The position numbers were made by a program, and so were the translations under genes. Below are positions 52,129 to 62,000 of a stretch of DNA of 64,000 bases, one piece after another (the first letter of the stretch is position 1; each line of letters opens with the position of its first letter). The notes below the pieces were generated by a model. It did no database searches. It was not told the origin of the DNA and saw nothing but the letters and a program-made list of their open reading frames with translations. This DNA comes from Sinimarinibacterium sp. NLF-5-8 (lineage in GTDB: Bacteria > Pseudomonadota > Gammaproteobacteria > Nevskiales > Nevskiaceae): contig NZ_CP048030.1 of NCBI RefSeq assembly GCF_010092425.1, positions 496,001-560,000 of the forward strand. Reading direction: 5' to 3'.

Positions 52129-52619
52129 AGGGCAACCCTCAAGGCAATGCAGCGCGCGTTGGCGTTGGCACCGGCGCCGGTGCAGGTTTTGGTGGCGCCG
52201 TCTTTGTCGTCATCGGGATCGGTCCACATCACCCAGATGTTGCGGGCGTTGCCATCGTTGGTGATGCGGATGAAGCCGCCAGGCAGTGCCTGGCGCGCGC
52301 GGTTGCGGACTTCGGCAAGGTCGCGCGCGGCCATTTCGGCGGCGGTGCAGTTGCTGTTGGCGCAGGCCGGAACCGATTCTGTTGGGGAGGTTGCACTGTA
52401 GTTTTGGGTGTACTGGTAATTGCCGGGCAGATTGGCGCGCATGCGATCGGCAATTTCAACGGCAATGTCGGCGGCAATGCCTTGGCTTTGCGCCATTTTG
52501 CTGAACTTGAGCGCGTTGCCGTAAAGCAGGGTCGCGGCCATGATCGCGCCGGAGGTCAGTACCACGGCAATCAGAACTTCAAGCAGGCTGGTGCCGCCTT
52601 GTGCGTGGGGCTTTAGCAC
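52125..52619 (-). CDS. pilV: Type IV pilus minor pilin PilV
   Basis: The product is 164 residues from a GTG at 52619 with a perfect AAGGAGG seven bases upstream; a much longer frame upstream is antisense or out-of-frame over fimT and rejected. The prepilin helix is GGTSLLEVLIAVVLTSGAIM, followed by AATLLYGNALKFSKMAQSQG as in PilV. The start overlaps the fimT stop. Confidence 0.85.
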   Translation of the reverse strand: MLKPHAQGGTSLLEVLIAVVLTSGAIMAATLLYGNALKFSKMAQSQGIAADIAVEIADRMRANLPGNYQYTQNYSATSPTESVPACANSNCTAAEMAARDLAEVRNRARQALPGGFIRITNDGNARNIWVMWTDPDDDKDGATKTCTGAGANANARCIALRVAL

Positions 52620-53182
52620 GGGTTGGCCTCCTTGGTTGCGTAGGTGTTGCCGGTGGAGTTGACGGTGAGCTTTTGGCTGGCCTTGATGTACAGGGCATCG
52701 GTGCTGGGCAGCGGCGGCATGATCGAAAAGCTGGATTGCCCGCCGCCCGCCAGACCGTTGCCTTTGAAGGCGATGCGATTTTTGCCGCCACAGAAGTAGA
52801 TGCCGCCGCTGTTGCTGAAGGCGGGCTGTTGGTGCAGCACGTTTGCCGACGTGACTGCGCCGGTGCCGGTGGGATCGAGAAAAATGATCCAGCCGTCTTT
52901 CCATTGGTTGCCACTGCACGCCATGTTGGGGCAGATGCTGACGCGCGCGCCGTGTTTGATGGCCTCGGCGCGGGTCAGGCGCAGGGCGCCTGCCAGGGCG
53001 CTGAGCTGGCTGTTGACGGCGCGCGAGGCCGTCAGGCTTTTGAAGCTTGGAATGGCAATGGCCAGCACGACTGCGAGGATGGCGATGGTGATCATGGCTT
53101 CCAGCAGGGTAAAGCCGCCGTGCCCCCTGTGGTGGATGCGGGGCGTCAAGGGTGCGGCAGTGGCGGGGCTGGATCTGGACAT
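52613..53182 (-). CDS. fimT: FimT/GspH-type pseudopilin
   Basis: The product is 189 residues. The prepilin site is GGFTLLEAMITIAILAVVLA with Glu at +5, then SRAVNSQLSALAGALRLTRA then EAIKHGARVSIC, the GspH/FimT signature. It is the first gene of the leftward operon fimT-pilV-pilW-pilX-pilY1-pilE. Confidence 0.88.
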   Translation of the reverse strand: MSRSSPATAAPLTPRIHHRGHGGFTLLEAMITIAILAVVLAIAIPSFKSLTASRAVNSQLSALAGALRLTRAEAIKHGARVSICPNMACSGNQWKDGWIIFLDPTGTGAVTSANVLHQQPAFSNSGGIYFCGGKNRIAFKGNGLAGGGQSSFSIMPPLPSTDALYIKASQKLTVNSTGNTYATKEANPC

Positions 53183-53510
53183 GGAATGACGCTACGCAAT
53201 GTGCTGCAGGGCTGCGCTGTGGAGCAGACAGGTGGTTGCGGTCATGGGGATGAGCGGTGTTGACACAAAGGCGGTTGCGGACGGCGGACGTGGGGCGGGC
53301 AAGGATGTTGAGGCTAGCACATGTGTGGCGCTGGCGGCAGGGGGACGACAATCGTGGATTTGATTGCAAATGGCATGTAAATCAAGGCTCTGTGATGGGC
53401 TTGGAGCCGCTGCCTGATTCTGGCTGGACAGGCCTTGGAGGGCGCTGGCCGGGGGCGGTGGCCATGCCGGAGGTGCGGATATGGACGGGGTTGTGACCCA
53501 TGCACAAAAA

Positions 53511-53525
53511 ATGAATATGATTCAT
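53511..53525. promoter_or_regulatory. Inverted repeat, candidate TetR operator
   Basis: ATGAAT-ATG-ATTCAT is a perfect 6-bp inverted repeat about 35-50 bp upstream of the TetR-family gene, a usual place for autoregulation. The rest of 53183-53553 contains no gene; an AT-rich stretch near 53355-53390 may carry promoters. Confidence 0.45.
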
Positions 53526-53559
53526 AATTCGGCACTGGCTCGTCGATCCTGACGTGGAA

Positions 53560-54279
53560 ATGGGGACAAAAGAACGTAAACAGCGGCAGTTCGAGAAGCG
53601 TGAGCGTCAATTTCTGGACGCGGCGCGCGAGTTGATCGCGTCCGATGGGTTGCTCAGCCTGCAGGTCAGCAAGGTTGCCGATCGCTGTGAGTACGCCGTT
53701 GGCACGCTGTATCAGCATTTCAGCAGCAAGGAAGATCTGTTGCTGACGCTGACCACGGTGCAAACCCAGGATCATCTGGAGCTGTTTCAGCAGGTTGCCC
53801 AGTGGCAGGCGCCGACGCGCGACCGGATGTTTGCGATTGCGGTGGCGGATATGGTTTTTGTCCACCGTTATCCCGACCACTTCAGGATTGCGCAGTATGC
53901 GCTGTGCGAGGTGGTGTGGAAGGCGGCTTCCGATGTGCGCCGGCAGGAGTTTCTGGAGGCGTCCAACGAGGTGGCGATGCTGGTGCGCCAGATTGTTTGT
54001 GATGCGGTTGCCGCAGGCGATCTGCAACTCAATCGGATGACGGCCGATGAGGTGTGTGCGGGGTTGTGGTCGCTGACGTATGGCACCCACAATCTGGTTC
54101 ATGCCGATGGTGTGCTGGGCATGTTCAGTGCCGATGATGCGTACCGGCTGATGTGCCGTCATGTGCAATTGATGCTCAATGGTCTGGGCTGGCTGCCGCT
54201 GCGCGATCCTGCCGATCATGCGGCGACCGAACATTTGATCGAAAAAATTCAATATGAGGTTTTTCATGACCCGACGTAA
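53560..54279 (+). CDS. TetR/AcrR family repressor of the efflux operon
   Basis: About 239 residues from the ATG at 53560 (a GTG at 53554 is also possible). The N-terminal HTH reads FLDAARELIASDGLLSLQVS, then KVADRCEYAVGTLYQHFSSK, the TetR pattern. The ligand domain is variable. It overlaps the start of the TolC-like gene, so repressor and pump are one operon, and a palindrome lies upstream. The ligand is unknown. Confidence 0.85.
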   Translation: MGTKERKQRQFEKRERQFLDAARELIASDGLLSLQVSKVADRCEYAVGTLYQHFSSKEDLLLTLTTVQTQDHLELFQQVAQWQAPTRDRMFAIAVADMVFVHRYPDHFRIAQYALCEVVWKAASDVRRQEFLEASNEVAMLVRQIVCDAVAAGDLQLNRMTADEVCAGLWSLTYGTHNLVHADGVLGMFSADDAYRLMCRHVQLMLNGLGWLPLRDPADHAATEHLIEKIQYEVFHDPT

Positions 54280-55615
54280 ACAAGGCGCGCGCCCAGGCGC
54301 GCGCGTGGTCGGCTGGACGCTGGCTGTTGCGGTGGCGCTGGGTGCGGTACCCGCTCAGGCCTCGCTGACGATTTCAGAGGCGATCGAACGCGCTGCCGAG
54401 CATGATCCGCAGTGGGCTGCGGCCTATACGCAGATGCTCGCGGAACGGGAGCAGGGGGCGCAGGATCGGGCCACGCTGATGCCTTCGGTCACGCTGCGCG
54501 GCAGTGGTGGCTATACGGCGGCGGATTCGGAGTTTGTGTTTGGCTCGGAAAAGGACAGCTATCCGACCTGGGGCGCCAGCATCGAGGCGCGCCAGCCGAT
54601 TCTGCGCATGGACTGGAGCGCGCGCCGTGATCGTGCCGCGTTCAGTGACGATCGTGCGCTGGAAAAGCTGCAACAGGCGCAGATCGAGTTTATAGCGCGC
54701 GTTGCCCAGCGTTATTTGCAGGCGTTGCAGGCGCAGGATCAGTTGGCCTTGACGCGCGCCGAGTCGGCGACGCTGGAACAATCACTGGACGATGTGCGCA
54801 AGCGTTACGAGGTTGAATTGGTGCCCGGCACCGATCTCAAAGAGGCGCAGGCGCAGTTTGACCTTTCGCGCGCGCAGGTGATCCAGGCCGAAGCACAGCT
54901 GGAACACAGTTTTGATGCGTTGGCGGAGTTGACCGGTGCCTTTGCTGCGCCACTGCCGCATCTTAAAAACCAGATCGTGTTGCCGCCGCTGCCGGCCACT
55001 TCGGTGGATGACTGGATTGCCCTGCAAAAAACCCGCAGTCCCGTGCTCAAGATGGCCGAATATGACGTGGCGGTTGCACAGACGCAGGTCAAGGCGCGCA
55101 AGGCCGAGGCTTTGCCGGTGGCCGATCTGGTGGCCACGGCCACCAACAATGATGCGCATCGCTCGGCGATGGGGGCCAAGCAGCGGGAGGCCAGGATCGG
55201 CGTTGAGCTGAGCGTGCCGCTGTATGCCGGTGGCGGCAATCAGAGCCGTGTGCGTCAGGCCCTGGCACAGGCGCAAAGTGCCGAGTTTGAACAGCAGCGG
55301 CTGATCTTGCAGATGGAGCGCGATCTGCGGGGCGAGTTTCGTGATTATCAGGCTGCGCAGATCAGTGTGCAGGCGCTGGAGATGGGGCTGGATTCGGCGC
55401 GCGCCGCACAGAAAGCCACCCACGCCGGCTATGACGCCGGAACCCGGACGATCATCGATGTGCTGGATGCCAAGCGCCGGGTTGCCCAGGCCGAGCGTGA
55501 CCTGAACCAGATGCGTTATCAGCTGCTCACCCATCTGCTGTTGTTGCAGGCCGGTGCCGGGACGCTGGATCACGCCATGATTCCGGTGCTTGAGGCGATG
55601 TTCGAGGCGCCATGA
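54266..55615 (+). CDS. TolC family outer-membrane efflux protein
   Basis: The product is 449 residues; I choose the ATG at 54266, which has GAGG six bases upstream, over the one at 54254. A signal peptide ends near VPAQA. Two repeats of the OEP family follow, with ISEAIERAAEHDPQWAAAYT, YEVELVPGTDLKEAQAQFDL and AGTRTIIDVLDAKRRVAQAE. It forms the outer-membrane channel for the pump encoded downstream. Confidence 0.9.
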   Translation: MTRRKQGARPGARVVGWTLAVAVALGAVPAQASLTISEAIERAAEHDPQWAAAYTQMLAEREQGAQDRATLMPSVTLRGSGGYTAADSEFVFGSEKDSYPTWGASIEARQPILRMDWSARRDRAAFSDDRALEKLQQAQIEFIARVAQRYLQALQAQDQLALTRAESATLEQSLDDVRKRYEVELVPGTDLKEAQAQFDLSRAQVIQAEAQLEHSFDALAELTGAFAAPLPHLKNQIVLPPLPATSVDDWIALQKTRSPVLKMAEYDVAVAQTQVKARKAEALPVADLVATATNNDAHRSAMGAKQREARIGVELSVPLYAGGGNQSRVRQALAQAQSAEFEQQRLILQMERDLRGEFRDYQAAQISVQALEMGLDSARAAQKATHAGYDAGTRTIIDVLDAKRRVAQAERDLNQMRYQLLTHLLLLQAGAGTLDHAMIPVLEAMFEAP

Positions 55616-55670
55616 GCCCGGCGGCAAAAACAACAAAACAGGCAAAGCCGATCACTGATTGAGAAAAAAT

Positions 55671-56846
55671 ATGACCTTCAAGCGCTTGCTGATCATGCTC
55701 ATCCCCACCGTGCTGGTATTTGGTGCGGTGTTTGGCATGAAATGGTTTGGAAACAAGATGATGGTGCAGTTTCTGGCCAATATGCCGGTGACGCCTGCCA
55801 CCGTCAGCGTGGCCGATGTGCAGGTGGTGCGCTGGGCGCATCATCTGGATGCAACCGGAACCTTCAACGCGGTGCTGGGGGCGGATTTGTCCACCGAAGT
55901 GGGGGGCATCGTCACTGCGCTGCATTTTGAATCGGGCGATCACGTTCGCGCGGGGCAGCTGCTGGTGTCGCTGGATGCGGTGGCCGAGCAGGGCGAGCTT
56001 GAGCGTCTCAAGGCGCAGGCGCAGCTCTCCGAGCTCAACCGCAGCCGCCGCGCCAGGCTGTATCAGCTCAAATCCATTTCCAGGGCGGATTACGATCTGG
56101 CCGAGGCGCAGGCAGCGGCCAGTCAGGCGGCGGTTGCCGCACAACAGGGGCGGCTGGCGCAAAAGCAGATCCGTGCGCCGTTTTCCGGGGTGCTGGGGAT
56201 TCGTCAGGTGAGCCTGGGGCAGTATGTGGCTGCGGGTGTGCCGATGGTGACGCTGCAAGCCCAGGATCCGATCAATCTGGACTTTATGTTGCCCGAGCAG
56301 TACGGCGGCCAGATTCATGCCGGGTTTGCCGTGCAGGTGCGTGTGGATGCCGCCCCCGATCGTGTATTCGACGGCAAGGTTCTGGCGGTGGAGCCGCGTG
56401 TGGATGCAGGCACTCATAATTTTGTCGTGCGCGCGCGCGTTGGCAACGCGGAGGGTGCCTTGCGTCCCGGCCAGTTTGGGCGGGTGCAGTTGCAGATGCC
56501 GGGCGAGCGTGAGGTGATGATCGTGCCGCGCACGGCGATCCGCTATACCTCGACGGGTGCCGAGGTGTTTCTGGCGCAGGATCTTCCGGCTGAAAAAATC
56601 AAGGCACTCGAAGAGGCGCCGAAGATGCCGGGCGCGCCGGAGGGGGCAATCGCCAGACAGTTGGCGATCAGCAAGCCGGTGACGCTGGGTGACAGTCGCG
56701 GTGATTTTGTCGTTGTCGAAGGGCTGCATGCCGACGATCGGGTGATTACCTCAGGGTTGCTCAAGCTGCGCAATGAATATCCGATTCTGATCAATAACGA
56801 TTTAGCGCCTGCGGTCAAGCTTGATCCGCAGACCCCCCAGACTTGA
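55671..56846 (+). CDS. RND efflux periplasmic adaptor (membrane fusion protein)
   Basis: The product is 391 residues. An N-terminal anchor (LLIMLIPTVLVFGAVFGMKW) precedes lipoyl halves (GADLSTEVGGIVTALHFESG, QIRAPFSGVLGIRQVSLGQY) around a coiled hairpin (ELERLKAQAQLSELNRSRRA), then beta-barrel segments. It links the inner-membrane pump to the TolC channel. Confidence 0.9.
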   Translation: MTFKRLLIMLIPTVLVFGAVFGMKWFGNKMMVQFLANMPVTPATVSVADVQVVRWAHHLDATGTFNAVLGADLSTEVGGIVTALHFESGDHVRAGQLLVSLDAVAEQGELERLKAQAQLSELNRSRRARLYQLKSISRADYDLAEAQAAASQAAVAAQQGRLAQKQIRAPFSGVLGIRQVSLGQYVAAGVPMVTLQAQDPINLDFMLPEQYGGQIHAGFAVQVRVDAAPDRVFDGKVLAVEPRVDAGTHNFVVRARVGNAEGALRPGQFGRVQLQMPGEREVMIVPRTAIRYTSTGAEVFLAQDLPAEKIKALEEAPKMPGAPEGAIARQLAISKPVTLGDSRGDFVVVEGLHADDRVITSGLLKLRNEYPILINNDLAPAVKLDPQTPQT

Positions 56847-56878
56847 TGCGCGCGTGACAGAAAACAATAAGGTGCCCC

Positions 56879-59800
56879 ATGCATTTCACTGACATTTTTA
56901 TCAAACGCCCGGTATTGGCCACGGTGGTCAGCCTGGTGATTCTGCTGCTGGGTTTGCGCGCCGGGGTTGATTTGACCGTGCGCGAGTATCCGGAACTGCA
57001 AAACGCGCAGATCAATGTTTCGGTGGCGTATCCGGGTGCCGAAGCCGAGCTGATGGATGGCTTTGTGACGACGCCGCTGGAACGTGAAATTGCCTCCGCG
57101 GATGGCATCGATTTTATGACCTCAACGACCACGCAGGGCATTGCCACGATCACCGTGAACCTGCGTCTGGACAAGGATCCCAACGAGGCGATGACGGAAA
57201 TATCGGCCAAGATCAACAAGCTGCGAAATCAGCTGCCGGATGGCTCCGAAGATCCGATCATCGAGGTGGCAGAAGGCGGCGGTACGGCGGCGATGTATAT
57301 GTCGTTCTACTCGCAGGTTCTGGATAAGAGCCAGGTCACCGATTATCTGCTGCGCATCGTGCAGCCGCAGCTGGCAACGATTCCGGGCATTGAAACCGCC
57401 AATATCATCGGTTCGCGCACTTATGCGATGCGCATCTGGCTCAAGCCGGATCGGCTCGCTGCGCATAACCTGACAGCGGGTGAAGTCTATGCACGCATCC
57501 GCCAGCAGAACGTGCTGTCGGCGGTGGGTGAGATCAAGGGCAACTATGTGCGCATCGGCTTGTCTGCGCGCACCGATATGCGCAATGTCGAGGATTTCAG
57601 GAAACTGGTGCTGGTGCAAAGCGGCGACGACACCGTGCGTCTGGGGGATGTGGCCGACATCGTGCTGGGTGCCGAGGACTACGATGGTGGCGCCGGATGG
57701 AACGGCGAGCCTGCGGTGTTCATGGCCATTCAGGCGCGTCCTGAAGCCAACGTGCTGGAAGTCACGGAACAGGTGCGGCAGTTGTGGCCGAGCATTGTGG
57801 GCGCACTGCCTGAAGGGCTGGAGGCGATCATCGGTTACGACAGCACCGAATACATCCGCGAGGCCATCGGTGAGGTCAAGAAAACCCTGATCGAGGCCGT
57901 GGTGATCGTCATCGTGGTGATTTTCCTGTTTTTGGGGTCGGTGCGCAGCTCCATCATCCCGGCGGTGACGGTGCCGCTGTCGCTGGTGGGCGCGCTGTTC
58001 ATCATGCTGGTGATGGGGTACTCGATCAATTTGCTGACGCTGCTGGCGATGGTGCTGGCGATTGGCATGGTGGTGGACGACGCGATCATCGTGCTGGAAA
58101 ACATTCACCGACACATTGAAGAAGGCATGGAGCCGATGGCCGCCGCCACCAAGGGCGCGCGCGAACTGGTGGGGCCGGTGATTGCGATGACGATCACGCT
58201 GATGTCGGTCTATGCGCCGATCGGCTTTTTGACCGGCATCACCGGCAAGCTGTTCAGCGAGTTTGCCTTTACGCTGGCGGGCTCGGTGCTGATCTCCGGC
58301 GTCATTGCATTGACGCTCACACCGATGATGTGCGCGCGCATCCTCAAGCCCACGCAGGGCTCTGATGGCGAGGTCAACAAACTCGCGCAGTGGCTGGATG
58401 CACGTTTTGACAGCCTGCGGCACGGCTACAAACGCCGCCTCGGCAGCGCGCTGAACACGCATCATGTGATTGGCCTGTTTGGGGCGATCGTGCTGGTGTC
58501 GTGCTATTTCCTGTATGTGGCCACGCCGAGCGAGCTGGCACCGGCGGAGGATTTTGGCTTTGCGTTTTCGATCAACGAAGTCGATGGCTATGCCTCACCG
58601 GAATATCTGGAAGAACAGTTCCAGGAAGCACAGCGCATCACCATGCAAGACCCTGATCTGAAAAATATTTTCACATTCAGTCTGTCCACCGGCAGCGTGA
58701 CCAATACCGGCTTCATGGGATTGGTGATGAAGGAATGGCGCAACCGCAAGCGCAGCACACAAGCCGTTCTCAACGATCTGCAGCACAAACTGGCGAGCAT
58801 TCCCGGCCTGCGCTGGACCGGCATTCAGCCGCCTGCGTTGCCGACGCCAGGGCAGGGGTATCCGGTTGAGTTTGTCATCAAGTCCACCGCCGGGCCGCAG
58901 GCACTGGCCGATGTTGGCGATGCGGTCATGGAAAAGGCCAACGCCACCCGCAAGTTCTTCATCATTTTGTCCAAGCTCAATATCGATCGGCCGGAAACGC
59001 GGATCCATATCGACCGTGACAAGGCCGCAGCACTGGGCGTGGACATGAGCCAGCTTTCGCTGGATCTGGCGGCGCTGCTGGCCGGCGGCGAAGTCAACCG
59101 CTTTTCCTACGACAGCCGCTCGTACAAGGTGATTCAGCAGGTGGATCGTGCCGACCGCATCAATCCGCAGCAGCTTGAGGGCTACTACACCCGCGCGCGC
59201 AATGGCGAGTTGATCCCGCTGTCAACGCTGGTCACGCTTGAAAACCGCACCACCCCGCGCGCCATCGAGCACTTTCAGCAGCTCAATTCCAATACCCTGG
59301 TTGCCGTGCCGCGCCCCGACATTCCCCAGGGAGAGGCGCTGGCGATTCTGGAACAAGCCTTTGCCGACGTGGCGCCCGCAGGTTTTCAGATCGACTACGG
59401 CGGCACCTCGCGCCAGTTCAAGCAGGAAGGCTCGGCGCTGGCCACGACGTTCTTCTTTGCGTTGATCATCATCTACCTGGTGCTGGCCGCGCAGTTTGAA
59501 TCGTTCCGCGATCCGCTGATCATGCTGGTCAGCGTGCCGATGTCGATTTGTGGCGCGCTGCTGGTCATCAACATCCTTGCGATTCTCAATGGCATGCAGC
59601 TCACCAGCTTCCCCGGCATGACCTTGAACATCTATACCCAGGTGGGTCTGGTGACCCTGATCGGGGTGATTTCAAAGCACGGCATCCTGATCGTGGAGTT
59701 TGCCAACAAGCTGCAAGAGCAAGGCATGAGCAAGCGTGAGGCGATTGAAGAAGCCGCAGCCATTCGCTTGCGCCCGGTGCTGATGACCACAGCCGCGCTG

Positions 59801-59980
59801 GTGGTGGCGATGATTCCGCTGCTGATGGCCGATGGCCCCGGCGCCGGTTCGCGCTTTGCCATCGGTGTGGTGATTGGTGCCGGGATGACCATTGGCACCC
59901 TGTTCACGCTGTATGTGGTGCCGGCGATGTATCTGTACCTGGGGCGCGATCGCGCGGCACAGGCCACCACCGCTGGATGA
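56879..59980 (+). CDS. RND efflux pump inner-membrane permease (HAE1/AcrB family)
   Basis: The product is 1033 residues, a typical length. It starts MHFTDIFIKRPVLATVVSLV. The proton-relay helix reads LAIGMVVDDAIIVLENIHRH with the conserved Asp pair; the second-half helix region reads GVISKHGILIVEFANKLQEQ. Twelve helices and two large periplasmic loops are evident. Substrate cannot be told from sequence. It ends the TetR-TolC-MFP-RND operon. Confidence 0.92.
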   Translation: MHFTDIFIKRPVLATVVSLVILLLGLRAGVDLTVREYPELQNAQINVSVAYPGAEAELMDGFVTTPLEREIASADGIDFMTSTTTQGIATITVNLRLDKDPNEAMTEISAKINKLRNQLPDGSEDPIIEVAEGGGTAAMYMSFYSQVLDKSQVTDYLLRIVQPQLATIPGIETANIIGSRTYAMRIWLKPDRLAAHNLTAGEVYARIRQQNVLSAVGEIKGNYVRIGLSARTDMRNVEDFRKLVLVQSGDDTVRLGDVADIVLGAEDYDGGAGWNGEPAVFMAIQARPEANVLEVTEQVRQLWPSIVGALPEGLEAIIGYDSTEYIREAIGEVKKTLIEAVVIVIVVIFLFLGSVRSSIIPAVTVPLSLVGALFIMLVMGYSINLLTLLAMVLAIGMVVDDAIIVLENIHRHIEEGMEPMAAATKGARELVGPVIAMTITLMSVYAPIGFLTGITGKLFSEFAFTLAGSVLISGVIALTLTPMMCARILKPTQGSDGEVNKLAQWLDARFDSLRHGYKRRLGSALNTHHVIGLFGAIVLVSCYFLYVATPSELAPAEDFGFAFSINEVDGYASPEYLEEQFQEAQRITMQDPDLKNIFTFSLSTGSVTNTGFMGLVMKEWRNRKRSTQAVLNDLQHKLASIPGLRWTGIQPPALPTPGQGYPVEFVIKSTAGPQALADVGDAVMEKANATRKFFIILSKLNIDRPETRIHIDRDKAAALGVDMSQLSLDLAALLAGGEVNRFSYDSRSYKVIQQVDRADRINPQQLEGYYTRARNGELIPLSTLVTLENRTTPRAIEHFQQLNSNTLVAVPRPDIPQGEALAILEQAFADVAPAGFQIDYGGTSRQFKQEGSALATTFFFALIIIYLVLAAQFESFRDPLIMLVSVPMSICGALLVINILAILNGMQLTSFPGMTLNIYTQVGLVTLIGVISKHGILIVEFANKLQEQGMSKREAIEEAAAIRLRPVLMTTAALVVAMIPLLMADGPGAGSRFAIGVVIGAGMTIGTLFTLYVVPAMYLYLGRDRAAQATTAG

Positions 59981-60079
59981 GCAGACCGCAGGCGTCGCCG
60001 CCCCCGCGCGGCGGCGCGCTGTCGCGCGGCACGATGATGTTTGATGCGAGCAATCGCGCGCGCAAATCGAACGACAACC

Positions 60080-60400
60080 GCCCTTCAAATCCCCCGTCAT
60101 TGCGGCGAAAGCCGCAATCCAGAAAAGCCTTCAGTGAATAGCCGAATCCGGGCACTGGATCCTTGCGTGCGCAAGGATGACGACACCTTCCGTCATTCCG
60201 GCGAATGCTCAGAATCCGTCCAAGCCTTTAGTGATGACCGCAGCCACGAAACTGAATCCTTGCTTGCACAAGGATGACGGCTGGAGGGCTTTGTGCGTGA
60301 ATCGGTGCCAAATCGAACAGCAGCCGCCATTCACAAATCCGCCCCGCTTGCGGCGGCGTGCTGTCGCGCGGCACGATGATGTTTGATGCGAGGGGCGCGA
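60080..60400. repeat. Intergenic repeat cluster, third site
   Basis: It contains CCGTCATTGCGGCGAAAGCC, AGAAAAGCCTTCAGTGAATA, GGATCCTTGCGTGCGCAAGG and TTCCGTCATTCCGG, the same words and order as the cluster at 44.5 kb. A GCGGCGCGCTGTCGCGCGGC-type segment with ACGATGATGTTTGATGCGAG occurs on both sides (about 60011-60050 and 60351-60390), flanking the repeats. No gene lies in 59981-60449. Confidence 0.8.
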
Positions 60401-60449
60401 GTTGATCTCGCGCCTCAACACGGTTAAGGCGCAGCAGACGCCGAACCTG

Positions 60450-61880
60450 TCACGGTTTCAGGCACACGTACTTGATCTGCAGGTAATCCTCCATGCCGTA
60501 TTTGGAGCCTTCGCGGCCAAAGCCGGAGGCTTTGATGCCGCCGAAAGGCGCAACGGTGGTGGAGACGGCGCCGCTGTTGACGCCGACGATGCCGACTTGC
60601 AGTTGTTCGGCCACGCGCCAGATGCGCCCCACGTCGCGCGCGTAGAAGTAGCCGGCAAGGCCAAATTCGGTGTCGTTGGCCTGGTTGATGACGTCGGCTT
60701 CGCCGCTGAAGCGAAACACCGGCGCCAGTGGGCCAAAGGTTTCTTCGCGTGCCAGCAGCATACAGGCGCGCGCGCCGCTGATCACGGTGGGTTCAAAAAA
60801 GGTGCCGCCAAGGGCGTGACGGTGGCCGCCGCAGTGGATGGTGGCGCCTTGAGCCAGCGCGTCGTTTAAATGGCTTTCGACTTTTTCCACGGCGGCGGTG
60901 TCGATCAGCGGGCCAATTTCAACACCAGCCTGAGTGCCGTTGCCGACCTTGAGCGCGCGCGTGGCAATGGTGAGTTTTTCAACAAACGCATCGTGAATCG
61001 TGTCCTGGGCGTAGATGCGGTTGGCGCAGATGCAGGTTTGTCCGGCATTGCGGAACTTGGATTGGATGACGCCGGTGACGGCGGCGTCCAGATCGGCATC
61101 GTCAAACACAATAAAGGGCGCATTGCCGCCGAGTTCCAGGCTGAGTTTTTTAACCGTGGGCGCGCACTGGGCGTAGAGCTGGCTGCCGACCTGGGTGGAG
61201 CCGGTAAACGAGAGCTTGCGTACTCGTGGGTTTTGCGTGAGCTCGCCGCCGATGTCTTGCGCGCTGCCGGTGATGATGTTGATCAGCCCTGCAGGAAAAC
61301 CGGCTTGTTCGGCCAGCACACCCAGCGCCAGTGCGGAGAAGGGGGTTTGTGAGGCGGGCTTGATGACTACGCCGCAGCCTGCGGCCAGTGCTGGGCCGAT
61401 TTTGCGGGTGATCATTGCCGCCGGAAAGTTCCACGGGGTAATCACGGCGACCACGCCGACGGGCTGTTTGAGCGCAAGAATGCGCATGTCGGCACTGTGA
61501 GCGGGGATGACGTCGCCATAGCCGCGCCGGGCTTCTTCGGCAAACCATTCGATAAAGCTGGCGGCGTAGGCAATTTCACCGCGCGCCTCGGCCAGCGGTT
61601 TGCCCTGTTCGGCGGTGAGCAGGGCGGCGAGGGCGTCTTGGTTGGCCATCATCAGCTCAAACAATTTGCGCAGTTTTTGGCTGCGCACATGCGCGGGCTC
61701 TTGTGCCCAGTCTTGCATGGCGTGATGGGCGGCGTTGATGGCGTCCTGCGTGTGTGCGCGCCCCAGTTTGGGCACGCGGCCAACGGTGCTGCCATCGGCG
61801 GGGTTTTTGACGGTGATCCAGGCGTCGGCGCTGATCCATTGGCCGTTGATGAAACAGGCTTCGCGTTTGACGTTGTGCAT
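60450..61880 (-). CDS. gabD: NAD(P)-dependent succinate-semialdehyde dehydrogenase
   Basis: The product is 476 residues. The GabD-like marks are FIEWFAEEARRGYGDVIPAH, TPWNFPAAMITRKIGPALAA, LELGGNAPFIVFDDADLDAA (catalytic Glu) and NAGQTCICANRIYAQ (catalytic Cys). It oxidises succinate semialdehyde, or a related short semialdehyde, to the acid. It diverges from the carboxylase operon. Confidence 0.88.
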   Translation of the reverse strand: MHNVKREACFINGQWISADAWITVKNPADGSTVGRVPKLGRAHTQDAINAAHHAMQDWAQEPAHVRSQKLRKLFELMMANQDALAALLTAEQGKPLAEARGEIAYAASFIEWFAEEARRGYGDVIPAHSADMRILALKQPVGVVAVITPWNFPAAMITRKIGPALAAGCGVVIKPASQTPFSALALGVLAEQAGFPAGLINIITGSAQDIGGELTQNPRVRKLSFTGSTQVGSQLYAQCAPTVKKLSLELGGNAPFIVFDDADLDAAVTGVIQSKFRNAGQTCICANRIYAQDTIHDAFVEKLTIATRALKVGNGTQAGVEIGPLIDTAAVEKVESHLNDALAQGATIHCGGHRHALGGTFFEPTVISGARACMLLAREETFGPLAPVFRFSGEADVINQANDTEFGLAGYFYARDVGRIWRVAEQLQVGIVGVNSGAVSTTVAPFGGIKASGFGREGSKYGMEDYLQIKYVCLKP

Positions 61881-61972
61881 TTGCGGGTTTTCCTTGCCGC
61901 TGCGCGCGCGGCGGATGAAAAATCAAAAATACCGATTCGGTTAAATGGGGATTGCGTGCATAATCGGCTTAT

Positions 61973-61985
61973 TGAGTCTGACTCA
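61973..61985. promoter_or_regulatory. Palindrome in the divergent promoter region, candidate operator
   Basis: TGAGT-CTG-ACTCA is a perfect inverted repeat within the 120-bp gap between gabD and the carboxylase gene, 16 bp before the latter's ATG. It may bind the regulator of one or both units. The regulator is not in the window. Confidence 0.4.
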
Positions 61986-62000
61986 CAAGCGTGATTGGAA

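Noticed and set aside
52620-53369. Upstream extension of the pilV frame to over 400 residues
   Set aside because: The extension overlaps fimT in another frame and reads as low-complexity RHQ-rich text; the GTG at 52619 has an ideal ribosome site and gives a normal PilV length.
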